Shown here: piece by piece, positions 1-15,800 of the stretch
Position numbering within the stretch: the first letter of the stretch is position 1
Layout of the letters: the number at the start of each line of letters is the position of its first letter
Assembly (NCBI RefSeq): GCF_001039355.2
Contig: NW_019773881.1
Location: forward strand, 321,924 to 385,923
Source of the DNA: Lingula anatina
Lineage: Eukaryota > Brachiopoda > Lingulata > Lingulida > Lingulidae
Length of the DNA: 64,000 nt
Direction of reading: 5' to 3'
Made by a program: the position numbers and the translations under genes
Notes under the pieces: model-generated
What the model saw: only the letters and a program-made list of their open reading frames with translations
Databases searched by the model: none
Told to the model about the DNA's origin: nothing

Positions 1-3000
1 AGCCAGGATGTTCTCAAACAGATCATCTATGAACTTTTGTAATGTGCCCTGAAAAAGAGGATGGAGTTATAAGCAGCAGTCATTAACTAGTGAGAAATAT
101 TTTCCCTAACATTAAAATTTATTTGATTCCCTAAAAGGCTCACAGGCAAATAAGTTGCCCACTGTGACAGCACTTTTTGTGACTGACATACCACATTTTG
201 AATGACAGCAAACAAAATATCAATTTTGCACAATGGTTAAGTTGGGAAACAATTTTCAATTGTCAGTCTTTACCTGAGCAACAATATTCTAAATATTTTA
301 TTAAGACAGTGGACATGATATAAGCAGGCAGGTGGTTTTACTGGGGACTTGACATTTCAAAAGTCTTACCTTAGTGGACAACAGCCTTGTAAGAAAGATT
401 TCAGATATCACTTTGTGCCCATGTTTTTGTATTGTGCCATCATCTTGAGGTTTGGTCTGCAAGAAATACATCAAGAAATAAACAAGACATCAACATCACA
501 TCCACATATAAACAAGGCTTAAATGCAAGGTTAACTTGTTCAATGCCAAAGAAGTAAATCTGATCATGATTAAGCATAAATGTTATGTGATTAAAAAGTT
601 TTTAGAGAGACTAAAGACCTTTTCTGCCAATGAGGAATGAAGTTTTTACTAAACCTATTTCACACTTTTTTTATCAAAATTAAGACCAATTTCCCTAAAT
701 TACCAGATGATAAGCCTTGGCCCCTTGTTCCACATCTTGTACCATTGGTGTGGAGGAATTCACAGACATGAACGTGCTCTCCATATTACCTGAAGTGAAA
801 ACAACAGTGAAGAGAGATTGTACATTTAAGTGCTAAAAGGTAAAGGTTGGGTTTAATGCCTGTTATCCACAATAAATGAAATCAGCATGAGTTACAATTT
901 ATGCGTGGTCTTATTTGTATAGTTCACTCTTGAAATAATCTTAGCTCTATGGCCTTCATACAATCCATACAATCACATTAACTACAGGAAAGTAAGACAA
1001 AACTTGTTTCAATCATCCGATGAAAGAGAACACAAAAGAACCATGATGCCACTTACTGTTAGTAGACCTGAGTGTGTTGTTATGGCTGTCTACCAGAGCC
1101 ATCTGTGCCCCGTCTGACACCTTGTAGTGGGCCAGTGTGTTGATACGGCGCCACCCATCCTCGTACTCTGACGTCACATCCTGGTCCTGCAGGACAAGAT
1201 GGCCTCCACGGCCATGACGCCATTCTGAAATACAAATGGGGGAATTATTGTATAAAACAATTTTTATTTTATCCCACTTTCCTTTGAGCACAAATATTAC
1301 CAGACCACACCTAAGTTGTGTCACAAAGTATAATAATTAATTCTTTCAAAATTATCTACATCAAAAGTAGTATTTCTGCTACATTAACATAATTCTGCCT
1401 GGTTTAATAACAGTTACTGTGAATGCTTAAGTAAGATGGAATTTTCTTCTTAACCTATAGGTGCAATTTTTGTATTTACTCTCTACGTGGGAATGTAGCT
1501 ATATAACCTTTAAATGCATTAATTAGAACTTATTCATTTAGCAATAACAAAAAATCAACATCAATATACAGAAGTCATGCCATACCTAAATCCAAGGTCT
1601 CAGCTGGAGGTCGCCGTGAGAAGGGAGTGTTCTTGTACATAGCATCCAGCAGCTTTCCCTTCACTTGTGTAATACTGTCACAGTCCAAAACCCGACACTG
1701 CAGCATCTCCCCTCCCTCCTGGACTACATTCAGGGTCTACAATACAAATATATATGTAATATCTACAATATCATACTATATATAACTAGGAGTATATTAT
1801 CACTGGTGTATCATATAAATATCAATACATTTGATATATATTATCTATGTATAATAGCACGCACTAGTTTTATAAATGATGCACACGAAACTTGTAACCA
1901 GGTACAGAGTTGTCAGGACCCCTTAACTTTTCCAAAACAAAATGACAGATTTTTTTAACAGTGGTGCCCCAAAACATATGTCAATATTCAGACACTCTCA
2001 GAATTGATTGTTTAAGAGATATTCTTAAAATAATATTTGGTCTAAAATATGCAAAATATGGTATTAAAATAAGCCTTTCGCAGTCATTCGCTGTGGCGAC
2101 CGCATCTCTTTTCAAATTGGTTAAAAAAAAAAAAAAAAAAAAAAAACGCTATACTCACAATGCTTTTTAGTTCTATTTTCTCTCTGAGCAGCCTCTCCTC
2201 AGACAAGGAGTACCTGGCATCTGCAGTGACCACATCCACTGGCCCCTTCTCCATCTGGTGCTTGATGGACTTGTACAGCATGAACAGAGGGTTGCCTGTG
2301 GATGTCTGGAAGAAAAAAAGTAGGTGAAATATGATGACAGTTGTACTACATCATTCTATATTGTAAAATAAAAAAAAAACATTCTGTTCATTCTTGTGTC
2401 ATTGTATTTGTTTCTGACCACACAGTGATTACAACAAGCAGCTTGTCAGTCCTCCCTCCACTAAATACTTCATCAAGCAAGTCACAATTGAAAATACAGT
2501 ATCACAAATGTCATGGTTACCTTGAGATACCCATACAGTGACAAAGAAAGCCAGTTTGTTAGCAGTTTCTCCACCACTGACTCTGTCCTCCTTAACATCA
2601 GTTTAGGATGCTTTCCTGTGACAGACTTGTCCACTAGGTCTTCCAGTAGACTCTTTAGCACTCTGGAAACAAGTTAATGGTCAGAAGTTAATGTCAGTCG
2701 ATGTTTGCCTGCCTATTGCCAATATTTCACCTAACGACTATAATAATACATTTAAAATTTGAAAGTAGATAACACCCATACTCTAACCTTAAAATAACCT
2801 ATCCTTTTTCACATTTTGTATACAATAAAAGCAGGTAGTAGTATTTGGTCTCTTTTGATGCACACAACAAGCAACTTACTCGGTTGCATAGTCCATTTTG
2901 TTAAGGAATATGATCATCAGCAGGGAGGCTACATTCACTCTGGAAAAATAAATTAAACATTTGGTTAAAAACCTTATAAAAGACTTTTAAAAGCTAACAC

Positions 3001-3895
3001 ATTTCTCTTTATTCTCAAGATGATTCCGTTTATCAGCAATTTTCATCTTAAGATGTCAACAACATCTTAAATTAGAAGGAAAGCATTAAGCCTAGTCTCT
3101 GTGATGTCAAAACCTTACTTTCAATGATTTCAAATCACTGTTACAATAACATTTAACCTCTACACTATGGTCCTTGGCAGGGAATATCAATCATGCAGTA
3201 AGCACATTGCTACTTACTTATCTTTGATACCAAACCCCTTCTGAGCCTCTAAGGTTCTGATGAAGACCAGAAGGAAGGCTTTATTGTTCAGAAGCTGTTC
3301 AAATTGTCGCATGCCTTGCTCCACACTGGGCCTTGAGCCAGGGTCAACCTGGGATGTATATGAGAAAAATTTACATAAAATCTCTCCTTAATTCCATCTG
3401 ATATATTTATGGAACTCTATACCTATATTAAATATCATTTCTTTCCTAAAGAAACATTAAAATGAAGAGTTAGAGTTACAGAGAAAAACTTTTTTTCAAT
3501 CATCTTATCATGAATTACTATAAGCATTCATAACACAAAGGCAACATTTAGGAATTTAGTGTTAAATGGAAAATTTTAACAGATACAGTATGTAAACAAG
3601 TACTGCTAATGGCTGATACCTGTTATTTTTCATAAAAACAAAACTTCTAAGATGATCACTCAAAAGAACATTTCTCTACTTCATAATAATATTACTTAAA
3701 AAACTAATCCACTGTAGCTATCTAAATATTCAAAGACAACTTTGACCCTTACATCAATTCTATCCAAGACCTGGTGATAGGCCTGTCTTGGGAAGAGCAC
3801 CTTGAATGCGTAACTATGGAAATCCCAATATGGTATCCCCGTGGCGATGAGGTCACTGGTCAGGTCAGACATGTCCGTTTGCAGCTCCGCGAAGG
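1..3895 (-). CDS. Plexin exons 21-30: RasGAP domain with Rho-binding insert
   Basis: Exons 21-25 code for the first GAP half, with [35 protein letters not shown] and [17 protein letters not shown]. The two arginines expected for catalysis are present: about residue 1388 (FIRTLE) and about 1445-1446 (LRRTES). Exons 26-27 code for the Rho-GTPase-binding domain ([40 protein letters not shown]). Exons 28-30 start the second GAP half ([28 protein letters not shown]), cut by the window edge at base 1. Both catalytic arginines are intact, so the protein is predicted to be an active GAP. Confidence 0.95.
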
Positions 3896-6800
3896 CTGCA
3901 GAAAGGAACGCTGGTGAGAACAGGCAGTAAACAAAAGGGTAATGGATGGGATCAGGCCGCCGCAAGGAGATAGGTGAGGTTCTGTGAGGCAGGTCACGGT
4001 GACATTTGCACAATCATACTTCATTCCTTTAGTTTCATTTTTTTTTATTTTCTATTATAATTTCATTCTCTTTTCAAATTTATTTTCCCTTTTCATTAAC
4101 ATTATTTCACCAAACTTAACAAGTATGTTCTGAAATTTTGCTAGAATAGTTTTCTCTTGTGCCAAATTAACTTTAGAAAAAAAAAGGCTTCATGATGCAA
4201 TTAAGAGCCATAAGCATTTTATGAAATAAAAAAACTGGTTTGATTGACAAATAGCCATTCCTGTTAAATCCTGAAGTTTTCGATGCTCTTTTGAGTTATA
4301 ATCATTATTCCAAACTGAAGTATGTATATGGACAGACATGACTCACAGAACACACAAAATGAAAATACAGATAAAAAGTGCTATGGTCAGTACAAGCTTA
4401 GTATGAAGCAGTGAGGCAAAACAAATTCGCAAAAAGCTAAAATTTGGCTTTAAAAAAGCAGGAAAAAACACAACAAAAATCAAATTCAACTTAATCACTG
4501 TGATACAAAAATGCAGAGTAACAAACAAATGGAAAACTCCGCAAGTTGGACTTAAAGCAGTCAACATAAAGAGAAAATAATCAACAAAATCAAATCAATT
4601 TTATAGTTGGACTACAGAAAATTTCACACAAAAAAATCCATCAGATGATGCGCGGCGGGGAAGGGGGGGTATACATCAACAAAACAACAATTTTATGTGA
4701 TAAAATACAATAGCCAAATGATTCAAGAGATATTGTGATTAAAAAAATATGCATTCGTGCAAAAAACAAAAGCAAAAGTAAAGTTTCATAGTCAAGCAAG
4801 GATTTATAAGCTTTGGGGACAGAGGCAAACTTGATGACATTTTTGTTTCATAAATAATTCATAATAAATACTTTCTTACAAAATAAAAACTTCCATTAAA
4901 CCTCAGAGCACATACATGTTAATTCAATTACGTGAAAACCCAAGCCTTGGAGAATTTAAAGGGCATAGACAAAAACTGACACCACCACCAACACCAGCAA
5001 TTATTTTACCCGTTAAAAATAATATGTCAAACCAAACAATATCCCTCACTCCTTTTACCCAGTGTAAATGTAAATATTACATATAATATTAGATCTACTG
5101 TTAAGGCAACTACCTATTATTTGCATTTTGATAGAAGATACCCACCACCCAAATTTCTAGAAATATTTTAAAAACGCATCCACTTTTCAAAATAAGCTGA
5201 AGGCTTGCCCGCCCTTTTTGCACATTCTAGGCAATGACTTCACAACAAATATCAATTGTTAAAAGTTGAATTGCAGAAATGGTCTAAATTAGCTACATTG
5301 CAGTGTTGCAAAAGAAGTGCTCACTCTCATTTAATAAAAATATAAAAATTAAACTTTACATTACTGATAAAGAAAATAATCTGAAAATATTTGTACAATT
5401 AACTTATGAACTTTTAACTTATCTATTATTTCAAAACAACTCGGTTACAACTTCCAATGAGTAAAGTGAAGGTTTCACAATATGTTGCTCTCACAATTAT
5501 TAACACATATCTGTTCGTATTCTGGAATAATTTTTTTTTTTTTTTTTTTTTTTTTGCAAAATGAAAGAGTCCAAAATCTGTATTATTCAATTTCAATGGC
5601 AAATCAGTCCAAACAAGGAAAATACATAAATGTATAATTGTCCTGAGTTCCTTTTAAATGTATTGCTTTTCAAAAATGTCCAAAATATACTAAAAAACTG
5701 TACCCATCAATTCATACTTGGTGAGAGAATCATCACTGTGTACCACCTTGGTCTTACCTTGTTTGCACTCATTCCTCACATTACTCTCCAGTGTATCCAG
5801 CTGCATTTGCACCTTCTTGTACTCCTGCCTTGCTTTCATTGCCCGTCTCCTGTTGTAGATGATAATGACGATGATGATGACGAGGAGAACCACAACGACC
5901 CCCACAATGAGGCCTATCACCCAGGGAGGTAGCGCCCCCTCGCTCTCCTGCTTGTACTTCAAGCTACCCACTTGGAAGTTCAGGTTGCCCATCTTTACCT
6001 GCGGAGAAGAAACTCTACATATTTAGTACAGTAAAACATAGTGATTTGTTTACCTGGTGATTTCACTCTTTGTAAGGCCATGAAAATTTTGTTCTAGAAG
6101 AAATGTTAGGGTATGTGTGCAGACGATCTTTTCTGTCGTAACTGAATGAGCTATAATTCGCTTATAAATTGGAATTCCAATTTGCAATCTCACATGGGGT
6201 TGCATGTTATTTCTAGATTTGGCTTGGCTTGGCTTGAGTTACTGCTCATGAAATGTGTTCCATCCCCTTTGTAGACCTCCATGATGATAACCTTCCTCCT
6301 CCACTAAGTACAAACAGCCCATTAAATCTTTTTTTCTCAGACTAGAGGACATTGGGGGGTATATTTACCGTGACAACAGGTGGATTCTTGTCCTTCCCCT
6401 CTGGCTGGGAGCTGGGTACAGTACACACCAGCTGATTGGTAGATATGGAGGTCACATTACAGGGCACTCCCCCTATCAAAACTGTCACATCCATCTTGGA
6501 AGCAGCCAGGTTCAGGAAGTGGCCCTAAAATTGCAATTTTGAACTGTAGAAGAGAGGCTAAAAAAGTAGTTATAAAAATCTTTGATAAAAAATTAATTTT
6601 TTATATTTCTGTTTACAGTTATAAAACACAAATTAAGCCTTAAAAGATATAATTTTTGCATAAAAAGTATGATTTTTTACAGAATGAATTCTGTGCATAG
6701 ATGTAAAACATACAAATTGTATCTTTAAAATGATAGATTCAAAAGATAGAAATCAAGCTGCATAAAATACATTATTTTGGTCATCTTATTTCTCACATTT

Positions 6801-9800
6801 TTTAACTTAATCATTTCCCCCCTAAAACACAAACTATCATCAACTCACATTAATCACCAAGTTGGTGCCTTCCTGAATATAAACAGAGCCATCACTGGTC
6901 AGATTGGAAAACACAGGGTCCACCACATACAGCATAGTGTTGGTGATATTGGTCAAATTTTGAACTGAAAGCACCCCATCCATTATAAGTCCAATCTTGA
7001 CGCTGTTGTTCTCGTCTGCTTGCCTCTTGTAGCGTAGACTGGACACGGTAGGGGGCGCCGTTGCGATGACACCAAGGGGAGCTCTGGGAGAGGGACAGGT
7101 GATAACGGTGTCTCTCATCTCAGGGACGTGCTTACAGTTCTGGAAGATGAGATGTCATATTTTAGAGACACATGCAAACACAAAAAGTTGTTTTTTATGA
7201 GATGTATTTTCACCATTTTTACTTTATCATTTTATTAGTTTTTGGTATACATATTAAAGCTCAAACAAAAGCATGATTCCAAAATCATCTTAAAATTCTT
7301 ATTTTACATGTAAAAATATGCTTTAAAGTTCAAAGTTTTGATCATTTTTTACTCCTTAAAAAAATTACTGGTTTTATTTTCTCAGTAAGAGTTTATCATT
7401 ATTACAATGTACATTCATAAATCTAATTTCATAATTATTTCATAATTATACAAGGTATTAAACTAGGTATGTAGGTAGGTAGTTGTGCACTCACTGTTGT
7501 GTTGTGTGTTGACTTTTCCTTGCCATACCACACAAACATCTTTGGTTGTTGAATGGAATCAAAATTTTTGCCTGTGATAGTCAGATTTCTGCCTCCACTA
7601 AAATCAAACAGCAATCCACATCAAAGCTGTGACTTCAAATTAATGAAATAAACAAATGTATGACACTGCATTACCACATGCAGAAGTATTTCAAATGTGT
7701 TTGCCTAAATATATTGTCATTTTTAAGGCAAGGATTTATGAAAATATGTAATATAATACCATGTATTGTATAAATAAAATCCCTAAATATGATGATGAAT
7801 TTATGTCACACAAAAAATATACTGTTTGATTAACAATATTCACTGCTGGGAATGGCATTAGTGAATGAATACATGATCTTTTCAGTTTTCTTACCCAAGA
7901 TTTTCCTGTCACTCTGATCTACAATATATAATTATTATATAATGGTTACCTTAGAAAACTGGCCAGTGGCATAATTTTTTCCACCACAGGGTCCTCGGTG
8001 TACCTGAAGGGGTTCTGGTCCAGCATTCGTACACTGCCGTCAAAGAACATCCTGACAGAGGTCACGACCTTTGGCCTATCAACGCCTGGAGTGGCACAAA
8101 TGGTGGAATGGCTGCCAATGGTGCTTCTGGAAACGTAACAAAATGTTTCTCTTTAAACAATGCTACTGTCCTCTTGACAATCAAAACAAACTGAATTTCC
8201 ATGGCTGTATGTCTTGCAATTTCTCTTTTTTGCAAAATATTTTATTCATAGATTTTTTTTTTTCAAAATCGTTTGGGTTTTCATTGTTTGTTATGTTATT
8301 AAGACAATTTAGGCACTAAAACTTTCTTTAAATAACATTAATCACACATCGTTTACGGATATCATGCAAATGATACCTATGTCACCATGTCTAACCAAAA
8401 GCAATAATTCTTTTTCAAAAGATTTACCAAATTAATGAAATGAATATGAAAGCAGAGATTGCCAATTATGGAAACCAAACAGTAATTCTCATATTCCTTG
8501 TCAATTCTCATATGCATACAATGTATGTTGAATCCTAACCTGTCTACAATACATGGCAACATTTCCTCTCCCAGGGTTAGGCTGATATTATCCAGGTTGC
8601 CAGCATTAAGATCTTTCCCTCTCACAGTCAGCCTGGTGCCACCAGACATGGGGCCTTTCACTGGGAACACTGTCTCCAGCTTGGGGTCCTAATAAAGACA
8701 ATTAACACTCAAAATTGAAGACCATCTCCTCAGATTGTAGCAATAACGAAAAGGCAAAATATCAACAAAATGTACTCATTTAATGTGGAAAATGAAATAT
8801 TCTTCCACCAGCATTCGGCATCACATGTTTCCATTAAGACCAAGGATATGGACATACATATAGCTGTCTTGTTAAACACCCAACTCACCACATATCTGAA
8901 CTGTTTGGAGTAGTTGTACACCCTGCCTAAGCCCTGAACCTGCACCTCAATGGAACCATTCCTGGGCAACCTGCCTGGAGCTTCTGCTGCCGTACACACA
9001 ATTCTGGAATCAGACACGATTTAGGATTAAGATAAAAAGAAAAGGAATTGCCCTGTAGGTTTTGATCTCCTGTGGCTACATTTGTCCAAAAAACGTTAAG
9101 AAAAAATTGGATTTCCGATATGATTTAGGAAATGTCATGTAAAAATCTTACAAAAACTGTTACAGTAACAATTTTGAGCTCTATATGACAAAAATTTCCC
9201 AGAAACCTATAATAAACTGGCATACAATGGTTACATATTTTTTACATACTTAAAGTGGAGTAAGTTTTGGAGAATAACACTACATGAATTGTACTGGTTT
9301 AGAGGCATTACTTGTAAGAGTGAAAATACCTGAACTTCCTATAGTTTCTTACCTCTTTGAGACCACATAATCTTCTACAACAGGTCTACAGGCCACCCCA
9401 GCCAGTCTAACAGTGGGTATACTGGCATCAGAGGTGCCTAAATTGGTGCCATTGATGGTGACCTTGGTGTGACCTTCAATTGGGGCACTCAAGGGGGAAA
9501 CCTGGAAGAAAATTGTTAAGTTTTTTAAAACATGTCATACTGTAGGAAAACATTCCTCAGTAACTTTTTTCATTGTGCCACAATTATTTTTCATATACAA
9601 TAAACATGTGTATGTAACCCAGAAACTTTTGAACACTTTCATCAAATAAAAGAACTCAAGACAATCATATAGCAGTACTTGATGTGGCTTACCGCAAGCA
9701 TTTTGTATGTAACATTATAGACTAAGATGATCACTAATAAATGTTTTTCTCTTTAAGCGAAAACATAATGCAGAATCATGAGGGCATTTGTATATAACTA

Positions 9801-12800
9801 AACTAACCCAGTTGATGATAACATCAGGACAAGTGTTCTCAGCTGGTACACTACATGTTGGGCGATACTTGCACGTCCCTCCACAGAAAGCACAGCCAAA
9901 CTTAGTATTCACACCACCAATACATGTGCCACATGTGGTGCCCATGATGTCACACTTGTACAAGATTGCTGAAACAACAGAGACATCATTGTGTAATAGT
10001 ATACAATATTTAACAAAACATGTATCACAAAAACTACCCAGTTATGCTATACACATTTGAGGTACACAGTTGCTGCCATAGGAAACAATAAAAGCAATGC
10101 TTACGGCAATTAAAAAAAACACAAAACTCATCTTCTGAACTACATGTCATATTCATCTTTTTCACAAGGTTTACCTAGGACATCTTTTTACGTATTTACA
10201 CATTAAAACCTTTACAAATACTTAGGAACAACATTTGAGAGAAAACAGGTAGATAACCAGTTTGGTTCCCAATACATACCACTGACTTCAGAGCCCATGG
10301 GCTGATCTATCACATGGTTATTATTCCAGATTACTTGTATTTCATGTCTCTCCTGGCCTGTGATAGCCCTGTACACATACTGGAATGAATGGAAAACCCA
10401 TTAAATACAGACAAACACCCAATTTAACCTTAACAAATAAAATCAACAAACAGAGCTCAGATATTACACAAAAAATTCATCATTATTTCCTATTTTGCCT
10501 ATTTATTAAGAAAATATCACTTCTTTTGATATAATTAGAGCAAGGTAAATCCCAATCACCATAGCTCTGTTTACAATAGGACTATGTTAGACCACATTTT
10601 GGGCTAACTTGAGTCAACATATGACCAGGTAATTTCCATAGAGTGACTGGGGTCTCTCAGTGATCTAGAGGCCTAATGACACAAGCGAGGCCAATTTCTT
10701 CTGTAAACTGACCCTTGTCTGAACTATGCTCACTCTCTTAGAAAAAAAAGACACATCTGTTGATCAGGGCTGAAACTCAGAAATCAGCCAACAGTCAAAC
10801 AGTTCTCATCCCTGCTCTACTGAGATGGTTAGTGTCATGTCTATACTCACAGCGTGGCTCTGGCAGTCTATGGCACTATCATTCTGTCTGATAGCTGGGA
10901 CTGTGTTAGTGCCTATCTTACATTGATAATCACCTTGGCCAGCCTGGAATCGGACAACAACATGGATCTTTAACACATATTTTTTTTCAACAATTATTTT
11001 TTGAATCAACATGTAAGGTTTTCATAAGAGCCTTTTCAGTAGAAGCCAATCTTGCTTGGCAGACGGGTTAAAATAAATGCCAAAATAAACAATTGTGTTA
11101 ACACTGTTATAAAACTAAGAATACATTTTTGTACTTTAAGCCCTGAATTAAAATATGCAAAGGCAAATACAATTAAAGATGTAAAAAATTTGACTTAACA
11201 TTTCTTTATCAATAAATCTTTAACAAAAAACTAAGCTCATACAAGTAAACCTATTCTTATACACAGTACAAACTGAAGTACACACCTGTGGCACAGGTAG
11301 GTTCTTCCCACTCAGTGAGATCACCTTGGTGACCCCAGCAGGTAACAGGACGTCCTGTGCACGTGGCAGGAGCTGGGGACACTGGGTGGGACCTTTGATA
11401 CCTACATTGACATGGCTCTGAAATAATGTGAATATTACTTGATAAGTACGTAGAACAGAGGCAATATGAAGTCTCGTGATTTTTTTATAACTATAAGGAA
11501 TGCAGAAAGACAAAAGTAGTCTGAAGTCCAGTTGACATTTTTTCCACAAAATTTATTTAGATGGCTTGTTTCTTTCTTTATATTCCCTCATTAAATACAG
11601 GTTTTTCAACATTACAAATATTTTAAACCAATCATACATTAGTCTTATATGATGGATGCTAACTAGTGTACCTCAAAGAAAACAAAACACATTTTCCTTA
11701 CATCTGAAGTGCCAAATCATACATTGCTGTACACATACAACTTAAAATATTTATAAATCTACAATTTCCTTTCATTGTATTCACATTTTGACCTGTCTTT
11801 GCATCACTCTGCAAAAACCATGCCATTAAGATATGAACATAACATGAGAAAATCTCATGTGGTGACTTACATTCTGTCCCGGTATCACCCCTCCACTAGG
11901 ACTACATGTACTGCTGGTGTGGGTACATGTGTTAGCATATATACACCAGTCACAGGCCCAACTACTGCTGGTACAGGATACACACCTTAGGAAGACATAC
12001 AGACGTTTTACAAAACAGTTTCTCAAAGAAATCCCCTGCAATATATTCTTCTAAATTTAATGGATTAAGTAGAGATAATAACAGCAAATGTCCAGAAAAG
12101 CAACAAATAACAAGTTTATTTACTAAGCAATGACCATATTTAGTCATTAATTTGACGACAGTTTTTTGATAATTTTCTGAATAAATCACCAAGCTTGATT
12201 ACCAGTTGTGCACATTAACTACTTTATGATGTACTATTAAGGTGATTAGCAATGTTACAATTTGTGACATTTGTACATACCCAGAATGTGCCCCGCAGTC
12301 AAAGTATGTGAAGTTAGTGGTCAAAAACTTCTTTCCTGTAGTCACTGACTTGATGGACAGGGGTATGGTGATGTGATCTGGAATACCAATATAAATAGTG
12401 CTTCAAGAGTTAGCTGAAATTGTCTGGAACATGAGTATTAACAGAGCTTGAAGATGTGATTGACATCAGTGTGACTTATTAAATTGCTCAAATGACATAG
12501 TTTAAAGTTGCCCAAAATGGCTGAAAATTAAAGCTTAAAACGACTTTTTGACAAAAAAAAAAAAAAAAAAAAAAAAAACATCAGTGGCAGTCCTCCTTAC
12601 CATCCCCAGTTGGTATAGTAGGTAAGCTGGTGGGTGTGTCACAAGTCACCAAGTTCCCCCCAGTGACTGTGGCACTGACAGCTGTGGTATCAAACACACA
12701 CTGGTAGGTCTGACCTGGGGGTAGGAGGCTTACAGAAAGGTTCACCTATAATAAAGTTTATCATTTAGAGATTATTGTACAGTCCTATTATATATTATTA

Positions 12801-15800
12801 TATCAAATTTCTGTAAAATGGTCAGCTTCTCATGGACTTGCATCACATCATTTTATGTAGTGCATATTTTTAGATCAAAATCATAGCTAAATTCAACAAA
12901 TTTATGACAGTAAATTTTCATTTATTTATAATCTATTATAAAATCTATCTATTTTAGCATTGTATTTACAACATTATTATTAAAATTATAATAATAATTA
13001 TTATTATTAACCTGTGTTGGTCTGGCTAGAGGTGTATTGAAGGGTGAGATGGTGTTGATCTTGGTACACTGTCCATTATCAAATGGCAGCCATCTTGCTG
13101 TACCATCTGCATCACTGCACCAACTCTTTCTGCTACATCTGGAATGTTAAAATGTTAAAGTGATAGAGAATATTTCTTATTTGCAATCTTATTGGCAATC
13201 AACTTAACTGTATTACTAAAAAGACTTGGATAAAACATTTTACTTTTTTCTGACATACTAATACTTTTATTTTAGAAATACTAAAATTCCATATAATAGC
13301 ATAAAGTTATATAGTACATGTGAAAACTTCCTGCTAAAACTTATTAATAATACATACTGATAATATTTAAACAAACCATGAAAAGTGTATCAAAAACATT
13401 AAATATCAGATATTAAATGTTCTTTCTTAAACCATATCTAAACAACAGATTCATGGTTAAAGACTGCATTATTCAAAATCACTCAGAATCTCAAGGAGAG
13501 TTCCCATAAGCTCCTTGTATTAAATGGATCAATCTAACTTTGTGGGGTTCTCCGTAAATTGCATTCAGTGTAAGCGGCTTTAATGCTGTATAATGGCTTT
13601 ATGGGAACATAGTCTTAGGGTGCATTCCCATAGATTTTAGATCGATCTATCCCCGTGGGTTATCTCACTAGATTACTGTCAGATAATCCGGCTTAAATGT
13701 TCGTCCCGCCTACTACAAGCTGTAAGGGGGTAATTAACTTTCGTGCCCGCTCGGCTGACAGCTATTTAGCGTGAACCCCCAGGGAGTTAGGTCGATCTAG
13801 TTGGATCGATCTAATCTCTGGGAATGGGGTCTTACTTGTTCTCCAGACTACACCATCCACAGTAGGGATCCCTGGAGGCCAGGCATTCATCACATGTACT
13901 GTAGCTGCCACAGTCCTCTACCTTCAACTTACTCACCTGGAAACAGTGGAGAAAACAGATTGCTTTCTTCTTGTTCTATACCAGAGATAATCAGCAAATA
14001 AATGTCACTGAACTTATTTAATATTCTGTGATGTAAGATACAAATATATTCATTTTCTACTACCAGGTGGAAATCCACTGGTCCATGTGGAAAGCCTTTG
14101 TAATTCTGCCAGAGAGCCAGTGGTCGCTCACAACACTGACAGATATAACTACATTATAATAATATACCTTCAATAAAATTAGATTCATTATTGCATACCA
14201 CTGTAAGTGTATTTAAAATGTCAACTGTTCACTCTCAAATGCTGCTTACCTTATATTTAGTCATGACATACAAGTGTTCCTCTACGCTGTCTAACTTGAT
14301 GTCCTTTACCTGATCACTAGACACCTGAACTGAGGTATACTCTACTGCCGATGTGTTAGACTGCACTAGAATCTGGAAACACACACAAATGATTTAAGGT
14401 ATAAAAGGTAGAAATGTGTAATCACACTAGCATTTTTTTTTGGTTGCAATTTAAAAATTCTACAAATTCTACAATAAAGTCCACCAAACACATATACAAA
14501 TAACGAAAGGTATTTGTCCTTTTTTCCTCATTTTAAGGTAGATCGGTCGTTACGTAATTTGACGATTTGTGCAATTTCAGCGCACCGTCAATCGTTTCTA
14601 ACGACATTTCAGTGTGTTTTATCAATTTAAGGAAATAAAACAATTATCTATAAGATAAACAAACATTATCAACTTGTCTTTAACTCTGTACGATCAATAC
14701 AGATTTTCGACAACATTTGTCAACTATGATTCCATACGACAACTGTAGAACGTTCATAGGGTGCATTCCCAGAGATTTAGGTCGCTCCAGGGATTTAGAT
14801 TTAGATCGACCTAACTCCCTGGGGGTTCATGCTAAATTGCAGTCAGCCGAGGGCGCACCATAGTTAATTACCCCTTTACAGCTTTTAGTAGGCGAGACAG
14901 ACACTTAAGCTGGCTAAGCTGACAGTAATCTAGTGAGACTCCCCACAGGGAAAGATCAATCTAAAATCTATGGGAATGGGGTCATAGACTTCCCCTTCAA
15001 GAAATCATTGGAAAATAGCTCCTTTTCAAATTGGAATGGGCACTGTAGACAAAGTATGACAGCTAAAGCTCACGAATTATGCACATAGGTGCTATATCAT
15101 GTAAAGAATAAGTGCTATACAGTAATGTGCCAAGCATTTCGACAGGCCCAGTCAATCCGACCAAAAAAATTATCTTATAAAATTAATTTTTCTGGGCTCA
15201 AACATTTAGTCCATACGTCAAAATCATGCAACAGAATTTTTTTCTTGTTACGATTGTTCGACCACATCGTCGGCAAGACTCAGTTAATTTTCAAGCCAGT
15301 GAAATAGATGCTGCATGCCTCGGCCCTTTGTCAATTGTTGTCCTTATCTTGCGTGACACTTCCGGTAAAATGCAATACTTCTGGTAAGATGGACACTTTG
15401 GCAGATGCCCCTAACAATCAGACGATATCAAAGTTTTCCATTGCTATATTTTAATCAAGTCGACCAAACTGACATTTCCATGAAATTAATTAATTAATCT
15501 TGGTCGAATTGTTTGGCATATTACCGTAAATTCCAATCAAAGCGGCTGCGTATATTTTGAGATAAAACTCTCTGAATGTGCTGCAAACCGTAAGCTCAGA
15601 TTTCAACAAAAACCAGAAGTGCGTCGTGACGTCACTAATTTGGACTTGGAAAGCTGCTGGGTGTTTTTCCGCTGAGAAATATTTCGTAGCTTATACAAAT
15701 GTTCAGAAAATGACCATACAGCTTGAAGAAAATTCACTTATCAAAATTGAAACTGCGTAATATTATACAGAAAAAAATTGTGCACTTTTGACCTCGACTT

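Noticed and set aside
14060-14150. Possible extra plexin exon between exons 3 and 4
   Set aside because: Exons 3 and 4 join in phase and continue the PSI domain; no acceptor/donor pair fits here.
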